Of a stretch of DNA of 20,154 bases, positions 15,750-20,154 are shown one piece after another (the stretch's first letter is position 1; each line of letters starts with the position of its first letter). A program made the translations under genes and the position numbers. The notes beneath the pieces were generated by a model that saw only the letters and a program-made list of their open reading frames with translations, had not been told where the DNA came from and did no database searches. This stretch comes from DASPSR01 sp035516175. GTDB lineage: Bacteria; Nitrospirota; UBA9217. The DNA is taken from assembly GCA_035516175.1 (NCBI GenBank), contig DATJAO010000055.1, forward strand, positions 1 to 20,154, written 5' to 3'.

Positions 15750-16343
15750 ATGTCCATAATCATGAAGGTCTTTTCAGATTACATCTGACCCTTCTGCTAC
15801 ATCGGCGAAGGCATCGTCGAAAAACTGAAGAAGGAATTCGATCTTCAGGTCGAATGGCGGGGCGTGGAGATCCATCCGGAAACGCCCCCCGAGGGTACCC
15901 CCATGGCAAAGCGCTTCCGTCCTGAGGACATCAAACGCATCATGGAGAACCTTCGGAGCATGGGCGCGCCGTTCGGGATCACATTCGTTGACCGGCCCAT
16001 TCTGTCCAATTCCCACCTGGCCATACAGGCCGCTGAATTCGCCCGCGAACACAATCTGTTCGAGCCATTTCATACCGCTTTGTTCGCAGCGTACTTTTCT
16101 CGCAGCATGGACATTGGAAATATCGACGTCCTCGCACTGATCGCTCATGACGCTGGTCTCGATGCCGAGGCAATGAAACAGGCGCTGCAAGAGGGGAAGT
16201 ACCTCGCCGGGCTCGAAGCGACAAAGGAGGACGCGGCTGTTCGGGGCGTAACCGGCGTGCCGACGTTCTTTATCGGAGACAAAAAGTCTGTGGTCGGCGC
16301 TCAGCCCCTCGATGTGTTCCGGAAGGCCCTCCGTTCTGCTTGA
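15750..16343 (+). CDS. Candidate selenoprotein: DsbA/FrnE-like thiol oxidoreductase (UGA = Sec)
   Basis: The frame is open from ATG 15750 to 16343 except for TGA at 15786-15788. That codon falls on the first cysteine of the thioredoxin-fold CPxC motif, so the site reads U13-P14-F15-C16 within KVFSDYI-U-PFCYIGEGIVEKL. The rest matches the DsbA/FrnE (2-hydroxychromene-2-carboxylate isomerase-like) family: HPETPPEGTPMAKRF, a helical insertion, and the cis-proline loop GVPTFF (P171). Length is 197 aa with Sec read through, slightly short for FrnE. GAGG at 15738-15741 lies 8 nt before the ATG. A hairpin just after the UGA fits a bacterial SECIS. The family uses this position for thiol-disulfide exchange, and Sec would make it a stronger nucleophile. 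A simple automatic call would start at GTG 15864 and lose the active site. A nonsense mutation is the alternative. Confidence 0.8.
15790..15834 (+). promoter_or_regulatory. Predicted bacterial SECIS element
   Basis: Directly downstream of the in-frame TGA (15786-15788) the RNA can fold as an outer stem CCUUCU/AGAAGG (15790-15795 with 15829-15834) and an inner stem UCGGC/GUCGA (15802-15806 with 15816-15820, one G-U pair). The apical loop GAAGGCAUC (15807-15815) begins with G and lies 18 nt after the UGA. This agrees with the known bacterial SECIS rule of a small stem-loop with a G in the first loop positions about 16-37 nt after UGA. The fold was done by hand. Confidence 0.6.
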
Positions 16344-16372
16344 TTTATCAATATGCACGGCACGAACACGTA

Positions 16373-16402
16373 TCGACAGATCCTGCTTCTTGAATGTATA
16401 TT
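16373..16402 (+). promoter_or_regulatory. Weak possible promoter for the YkgJ-like gene
   Basis: TCGACA at 16373-16378 (5 of 6) and TATATT at 16397-16402 (4 of 6) are 18 bp apart. They lie in the 115-nt gap before the Cys-rich gene at 16459. This is only suggestive. Confidence 0.3.
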
Positions 16403-16458
16403 GATTGCGTACTGTATCCAATCACCATCGTCCCCATCCCGTTATCCCCTTGAGGCCT

Positions 16459-17091
16459 ATGCGATCGAACAGACCTGAAAATCGCGGTCAGAAGCGATTG
16501 CCGCAGCATCAGCGCAGCAGTGTGGAGGTTGACGTTGAGTCGCTCCTGTCGTTCGAGAACCACTGCAACGGATGCGCCAGGGGCGACCGATGCTGCTGCT
16601 CGTCGTACGAGGTTTGCGTTACTACGGCGGAGTTGAAGAGGATCATCAGGGTCCTGCCCGAGGCTGCCAGACTCTGCCCTCATCTCCTGACCATCCGGGG
16701 ATACGACAACGTGTTCGATGAAGAGGAACCAGGGCTATTTTCCATCGATACGACCGAGGACGGCCTCTGCCTATTCGCCTACTGGTCCCATCACCGGATC
16801 CACTGCTCCCTGCACACCGTCGCAAAGAGGCTCAGCTTGCCCCTCGAGCAGGTGAAACCGAAGGTCTGCCTCCTCTGGCCCATGCACTTTTCGGAAGGCG
16901 ATGAGGTCCTCGCCATGATAAACGATGCATATCTGTTTAAATGCAATACCCGGAAAACTCCGGGTTCGCGCAATATGAGCCCCGGCTTTGTTGAGGCGAT
17001 CGATCTGGTGTACGGGGAAGGATGCGGTTCCCAGGTGAAGTGCGCGGCGGAGAACGGGGACCGGCGCACGCTGCTGGTCACACGGCGCTAG
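16459..17091 (+). CDS. YkgJ-like Cys-rich putative metal-binding protein
   Basis: This 210-aa protein has 13 cysteines. The N-terminal cluster NHCNGCARGDRCCCSSYEVCVT (C36, C39, C45-C47, C53) is the signature of the YkgJ-type (zinc- or iron-chelating, CxnCxxxxCC) families, some grouped as DUF3109. Later cysteines C104, C116 and C137 (DGLCLFA, HHRIHCSLH, KPKVCLLWP) complete the expected set. No reaction is known for the family; a metal or Fe-S centre is inferred from the cysteines. TGAGG at 16451-16455 is close to ATG 16459. A TTG at 16405 would add 18 residues without a ribosome-binding site, so the start is uncertain. It follows the selenoprotein candidate by 115 nt and precedes the cupin by 53 nt, all on one strand. 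Confidence 0.7.
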   Translation: MRSNRPENRGQKRLPQHQRSSVEVDVESLLSFENHCNGCARGDRCCCSSYEVCVTTAELKRIIRVLPEAARLCPHLLTIRGYDNVFDEEEPGLFSIDTTEDGLCLFAYWSHHRIHCSLHTVAKRLSLPLEQVKPKVCLLWPMHFSEGDEVLAMINDAYLFKCNTRKTPGSRNMSPGFVEAIDLVYGEGCGSQVKCAAENGDRRTLLVTRR

Positions 17092-17144
17092 TGGCATCCT
17101 GAGGTCACCATGAATGAATATTGTTAAACTTCGGAGGTGGAATT

Positions 17145-17528
17145 ATGAGTGTGGTTCACCGCTTCACGGGAGAAGACGGGAATTTCAATTGGGAAGGTGC
17201 GATCCCGCGGGGTTATATCAAATCGAATACCAAGGGCGCCGATGGTAAGGTCCTGATCGGTAAGGCCGACGGCGCTCAGCAGTTCATTGTCCGTTATTTC
17301 AGGGTTGAGCCGGGAGGCTGGAGCGCCCGTGAGAAACACCCTCACGACCACGGTGTCTTTATCCTCCACGGCAGGGCGCGCGTGCTTCTCGGGAATAAAG
17401 AAGTCGAGGTCGGCCCTCGCGATGCAGTATATATCAGCCCAAACGAGGAGCATCAATTGCATACCCTCGGTGATGAGCCACTGGGCTTTCTCTGCATCAT
17501 ACCGCCAAAGGAAAGCGAAATAGGATAA
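17145..17528 (+). CDS. Small single-domain cupin protein
   Basis: This 127-aa protein is one cupin barrel. Motif 1 is around GGWSAREKHPHDHGVFILHGRARVLLG, with likely metal ligands H65, H67 and perhaps H69. Motif 2 is around GPRDAVYISPNEEHQLHTLGD, with H103. Such small cupins bind a divalent metal and act as dioxygenases, isomerases or ligand sensors; sequence alone does not fix which. ATG 17145 is chosen because CGGAGGTGG (about 17132-17140) sits just before it. It has no second domain and no membrane segment. It lies 53 nt after the Cys-rich protein and may be co-transcribed with it. Confidence 0.82.
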   Translation: MSVVHRFTGEDGNFNWEGAIPRGYIKSNTKGADGKVLIGKADGAQQFIVRYFRVEPGGWSAREKHPHDHGVFILHGRARVLLGNKEVEVGPRDAVYISPNEEHQLHTLGDEPLGFLCIIPPKESEIG

Positions 17529-17534
17529 GGGATA

Positions 17535-17626
17535 GGCGGGCGCGAAAGTCGCGAAGTAATGCTAAAGATTCTCCAGTTGAATACCAGAAGGTTAGGATTT
17601 TCTTTGCGTCCTTAGCCTCTTAGCGG
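17535..17626. repeat. Degenerate palindromic intergenic repeat, family A copy 2
   Basis: GGCGGGCGCGAAAGTCGCGAAG (from 17535) and the downstream CTTTGCGTCCTTAGCC and CTCTTAGCGGC (to about 17626) form an imperfect fold-back. The core at 17539-17555 matches 10892-10908 at 16 of 17 positions. It fills most of the cupin-transporter spacer. No mobile-element gene is associated with it. Confidence 0.58.
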
Positions 17627-17666
17627 CATACTTTCTTTCCATACGTACTGATCTCCCGGACGATAG

Positions 17667-18986
17667 ATGCGCGACGCGATAGCCATAACAGCGAACATGA
17701 CCAAAAGCAGGAGACATCCCGCTGGATTGTATGTCCTCTTTTTTACAGAAATGTGGGAGAGGTTTTCCTACTATGGGATGCGATCTTTGCTGGTCTACTA
17801 CATGATCAAGCACCTGCAGTTCACGCAGGAACGGTCGTCCGAGATTTACGGGCTCTATACAGGATTTGTCTACTTCACCCCGCTTTTCGGCGGCATGCTC
17901 GCTGATCGGCTTCTTGGGCAGCGCCGGACGGTGATCCTGGGAGGGGTGCTTATGGCCATCGGACATTTCCTGATGGCCTTTGAAAGCCTGTTCTTCTTTG
18001 CGCTGATCTTCCTGATCCTCGGAAATGGCGCCTTCAAACCGAATATCTCAACTCAAGTAGGGGCGCTTTACCCGGTGGGCGACCATCGCCGTGATCGCGC
18101 GTTCAGTATTTTCTATATGGGAATCAATCTCGGAGCGTTCTTTTCACCGCTCGTTTGTGGAACCCTGGGCGAGAAGGTCGGGTATCCCTGGGGCTTTGGC
18201 GCGGCCGGCGTCGGAATGGTGATTGGCCTTCTCGTTTATCTATGGGGCCAAAAGCACCTTGCCCCCGATCTGATCATGCAAAAAAAGGGATCCGACCAAC
18301 AGAAGTCCTCAGAACCGATGACGCGCGAAGACTGGCTTAAGATCGGTGCGATTTTCGTCATGATGGCGCTCTCCATTGTTTTCTGGAGCGTGTACGAACA
18401 GCAGGGCAACACGATGGCTCTTTGGGCGGACGCCAATACGGACCGGATGATCCTTGGCTGGGAGATGCCGGCATCGTGGTTCCAATCGTTCAATCCGCTC
18501 ATGATCTTCATTCTGGTTCCCGTGCTGAACATGTTCTGGGGTTGGCAAGATCGCCGCGGAATAGAACCGTCGAGCATCGCCAAGATGGGAATCGGCTGCA
18601 TCCTGCTTGCCGCGGCCTTCCTGGTTCTGATCCCACCGGCCCGTGAGCTGGCAGGCAACCCGAAGGCGAGCCTCTTGTGGTTAGCGGCCTGCGCGTTCGT
18701 GCTCACGATCGGCGAAGTCTATCTTTCCCCCATCGGCCTCTCCCTGGTGACCAAAATCGCGCCCGCCCGGATAGTCTCCATGATGATGGGTGTTTGGTTC
18801 CTCTCGAGCTTTTTCGGCAACTACCTCTCGGGATATCTTGGGACGTTCTGGGAGAGGATGCCCAAGGTGGATTTCTTCCTCCTGATGTTTGCCCTGTCCT
18901 TCGCCACGGGCTTGGCGTTCTTCGCCCTCCTGAAGCCGCTGAAAAAAGCGATAGGACACGGCAAGCAGGTCGCCGCGGACGTGTGA
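17667..18986 (+). CDS. POT/PTR-family proton-dependent di/tripeptide transporter
   Basis: This 439-aa inner-membrane protein of the major facilitator superfamily imports di- and tripeptides with protons. The proton-coupling ExxER motif is E28-M-W-E31-R32 in FTEMWERFSYYGMRSLLVYY (helix 1), which is also the PTR2 signature. GNGAFKPNISTQVGALY and FSIFYMGINLGAFFSPLVCG are further family signatures. About 12 hydrophobic helices are visible; it is short against the 480-500 aa 14-helix bacterial members, so the two extra helices may be missing or reduced. ATG 17667 is used, although its ribosome-binding site is weak; ATG 17697 would also leave the family region intact. The substrate could differ, since some relatives carry nitrate or other small molecules. 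Confidence 0.92.
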   Translation: MRDAIAITANMTKSRRHPAGLYVLFFTEMWERFSYYGMRSLLVYYMIKHLQFTQERSSEIYGLYTGFVYFTPLFGGMLADRLLGQRRTVILGGVLMAIGHFLMAFESLFFFALIFLILGNGAFKPNISTQVGALYPVGDHRRDRAFSIFYMGINLGAFFSPLVCGTLGEKVGYPWGFGAAGVGMVIGLLVYLWGQKHLAPDLIMQKKGSDQQKSSEPMTREDWLKIGAIFVMMALSIVFWSVYEQQGNTMALWADANTDRMILGWEMPASWFQSFNPLMIFILVPVLNMFWGWQDRRGIEPSSIAKMGIGCILLAAAFLVLIPPARELAGNPKASLLWLAACAFVLTIGEVYLSPIGLSLVTKIAPARIVSMMMGVWFLSSFFGNYLSGYLGTFWERMPKVDFFLLMFALSFATGLAFFALLKPLKKAIGHGKQVAADV

Positions 18987-19201
18987 TTGCGAAAAGGCAA
19001 TTGCCGAAGGGGTGCTCAGTTAGTAATTGTCGCGCTGTTTAACAACTTTCTGGGATCAGGGACAATTTTGGTGCAGCCATCCTTAAAGAAGGTAGCCATC
19101 GTATCGTTGACCACCTTCCCAGGTGCTTTTCCACTTGTGCCTGCGTTTTTGGTAACAATTAATGCTTCTTTTATGAAAGGGCATTGGGTGCAAAGTTATT
19201 G
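18987..19201. other. Unassigned stretch with open frames on both strands
   Basis: The 215 nt between the transporter and the minus-strand terminator are open on both strands. The minus strand has a 59-codon stop-to-stop frame (about 19197 down to 19018), ending KLLNSATITN, with soluble protein-like composition but no start codon before an internal ATG. The plus strand has a hydrophobic 71-codon frame beginning at TTG 18987 with no ribosome-binding site. One may be a gene remnant whose complement is the other. Nothing is assigned. Confidence 0.3.
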
Positions 19202-19238
19202 AAAAAGAAAGAGGGTGCCGGAAATATCCTGCACCCTC
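19202..19238 (-). terminator. Rho-independent terminator of the DUF2914 gene
   Basis: Read on the minus strand, GAGGGTGC (19238-19231), a 12-nt loop, and GCACCCTC (19218-19211) form a perfect 8-bp GC-rich stem. The T-rich run TTTCTTTTTC follows directly. It lies 28 nt past the stop codon of the minus-strand gene, as expected for its terminator. Confidence 0.82.
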
Positions 19239-19265
19239 GGTATTTATCTGACCACCGCTTAACCG

Positions 19266-19769
19266 TTATTCAATTTTGAACGTCGCCGACTTGAGCACGG
19301 CGCCCGACTCGTCCAGCACATCGACCTTCCAGTCGCCCTTCATGCCGCCGATGGACTTATTTGCCCAAGTCCTCCACCGCGAGGACTTCTTCACCTGCTG
19401 GGTCACCTTGCCCATATCATTCTGTCCGAGCGTCCAGACATAGGTGATGGTGGTGTCCTGTGGCACGTCCTTGAACTCCAGATAGCAGTACACCTTTTCC
19501 TGGGTCGCGGGGAATGATGCAGCGATTCCGACGGGTTCGCGGTTCTCGACGGAACCTGCAATCTCCATGCGCGAGATTGTGAGGCCCTCAGCCGGAACTG
19601 GAGCTGCCGGGGTCGTTGCAGGGGAGGCAGGCGTTGCGGGCATTGCCGGCGCTGAGGGCTCTGCCGGTGTTGCGGGAGCCGGCGTGGGGGTAGTCTCCTG
19701 CTGTGCCAGGACGACTCCTGCTGCCAATAACAGCATGAATACCAGACAACCGATCAAAACTTTTTTCAT
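19266..19769 (-). CDS. Secreted DUF2914 domain protein
   Basis: This 167-aa protein begins with a signal peptide (MKKVLIGCLVFMLLLAAGVVLAQQ, cleavage probably after the Ala near residue 22). A low-complexity Pro/Ala/Thr linker follows (about 25-62), then a C-terminal DUF2914 domain (about 65-167) recognisable from NREPVGIAASFPATQEKVYC, TTITYVWTLGQNDMGKVT, WRTWANKSI and GDWKVDVLDESGAVL. The molecular function of DUF2914 is unknown; it has an immunoglobulin-like beta character and occurs in exported proteins. Start 19769 is chosen over 19787 because AAAGGAG lies just upstream of it (in the minus reading) and the N terminus then fits a signal peptide. A promoter (19812-19839) and terminator (19202-19238) flank it, so it is a single-gene unit. 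Confidence 0.88.
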   Translation of the reverse strand: MKKVLIGCLVFMLLLAAGVVLAQQETTPTPAPATPAEPSAPAMPATPASPATTPAAPVPAEGLTISRMEIAGSVENREPVGIAASFPATQEKVYCYLEFKDVPQDTTITYVWTLGQNDMGKVTQQVKKSSRWRTWANKSIGGMKGDWKVDVLDESGAVLKSATFKIE

Positions 19770-19810
19770 AAAGACAGCTCCTTTCATGGCGATATGTGAC
19801 TATAGGAGAA

Positions 19811-19839
19811 AGTATAGATGAAGACTTTCAGAATGTAAA
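19811..19839 (-). promoter_or_regulatory. Predicted sigma70-type promoter of the DUF2914 gene
   Basis: On the minus strand, TTTACA (19839-19834, 5 of 6) and TATACT (19816-19811, 5 of 6) are 17 bp apart. Transcription would begin near 19804, leaving a short leader that holds the AAAGGAG ribosome-binding site before the start at 19769. Confidence 0.65.
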
Positions 19840-20043
19840 GATGGATAACGGGGATTTTTTGGGTTCATCGATAAGGAGAACAGATGTGATGCAGTCAGGC
19901 CCACTGGCGATTATATCACAATAGAATCTTTCTTATTTTAATCCTTCATTCCACCAGCGAGGATGTTGGGGCCACCTATGAAAAAAGGATGCACCTTGAA
20001 ACTTACCTTTTTCATCCCGTGTCATTCAAGCGGGGAAGGGGAC

Positions 20044-20080
20044 AAAAAAGGTGATATGACATTGTGATGTCATATCACCT
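20044..20080 (-). terminator. Strong minus-strand intrinsic terminator
   Basis: AGGTGATATGACAT (20049-20062) and ATGTCATATCACCT (20067-20080) are a perfect 14-bp inverted repeat with a 4-nt loop. On the minus strand the stem ends in a run of six T residues (20044-20049, the first pairing in the stem). It should stop a transcript coming from a gene that lies mostly beyond the right edge. Confidence 0.8.
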
Positions 20081-20105
20081 CTGCAGTGGATTGGTTGTTC
20101 GGCGG

Positions 20106-20153
20106 TCATCTTTTCCATGCTCTTGTCATGCCGTGATGCGCAGCCTCCCCCGT
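20106..20153 (-). other. Possible 3' end of a minus-strand gene cut by the window edge
   Basis: One minus frame from the edge reads TGEAAHHGMTRAWKR and stops with TGA at 20108-20106, which is 25 nt before the strong terminator. A second frame stops earlier, at 20128-20126. Too little is present to choose between the frames or name the product. Confidence 0.25.
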
Positions 20154-20154
20154 T

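Larger units (their letters stand above)
19840..20154. other. Right-edge intergenic region
   Basis: I find no complete gene in these 315 nt. They hold an AT-rich imperfect inverted repeat at 19978-20015 (ATGAAAAAAGG with CCTTTTTCAT), a strong minus-strand terminator at 20044-20080, and the possible end of a minus-strand gene at 20106-20153. Confidence 0.5.

Noticed and set aside
19978..20015. AT-rich inverted repeat ATGAAAAAAGG / CCTTTTTCAT as a terminator
   Set aside because: The stem is AT-rich with a bulge, and no clear gene ends beside it; it may be chance.
1..20154. CRISPR arrays, tRNA or rRNA genes, insertion sequences and phage genes
   Set aside because: No regularly spaced direct repeats, tRNA-like cloverleaf, rRNA sequence, transposase or phage protein was recognised on reading through the window.

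Overview
The window reads as a chromosomal housekeeping stretch of a GC-rich, diderm (Gram-negative) and probably anaerobic or microaerophilic bacterium. A Lol lipoprotein-export system implies an outer membrane. The cluster ccsB-hemA-hemC-cobA/hemD-(hesB)-hemB, next to lysS-lolC-lolD, recalls Nitrospirota and Desulfobacterota (former Deltaproteobacteria). That assignment is inference from gene order and protein style; no rRNA is present.

Layout. (1) 2-3715, plus strand: a UbiD-type decarboxylase, a CorC/HlyC-type CBS membrane protein, and purC overlapping its end. (2) 3725-7472: a consensus-like sigma70 promoter followed by lysS, lolC (4-nt overlap), an unrecognised 79-aa single-pass protein, and lolD. 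LolD appears to begin at an AUA codon that overlaps the preceding stop. (3) 7552-14024: a second promoter and the tetrapyrrole cluster: a CcsA/CcsB-HemX-type membrane protein, HemA, HemC (TTG start), a CobA-HemD fusion, a HesB/IscA-type protein with a Cys-rich tail, and HemB. It supplies the early steps from glutamyl-tRNA to uroporphyrinogen III and its methylation to precorrin-2, plus a cytochrome c assembly factor. (4) 14025-15749: a looser accessory stretch with an internally duplicated membrane protein, a decayed zinc-ribbon fragment and a 109-aa Cys-containing orphan. (5) 15750-17528: a DsbA/FrnE-like oxidoreductase with UGA at the first catalytic cysteine (a probable selenoprotein), a Cys-rich YkgJ-like protein and a cupin. 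(6) 17667-18986: a POT-family peptide transporter. (7) 19202-20154, minus strand: a secreted DUF2914 protein with a good promoter and terminator, then a strong minus-strand terminator for a gene lying beyond the right edge.

Intergenic spacers carry degenerate palindromic elements. Two copies of one family (10885-10962 and 17535-17626) share a 17-bp core with one mismatch, and a different inverted repeat lies at 12923-13014.

The most noteworthy items are the candidate selenoprotein with a matching SECIS-like hairpin, the AUA/UAA junction of lolD, the small membrane protein inserted in the Lol operon, and the internally duplicated membrane protein.
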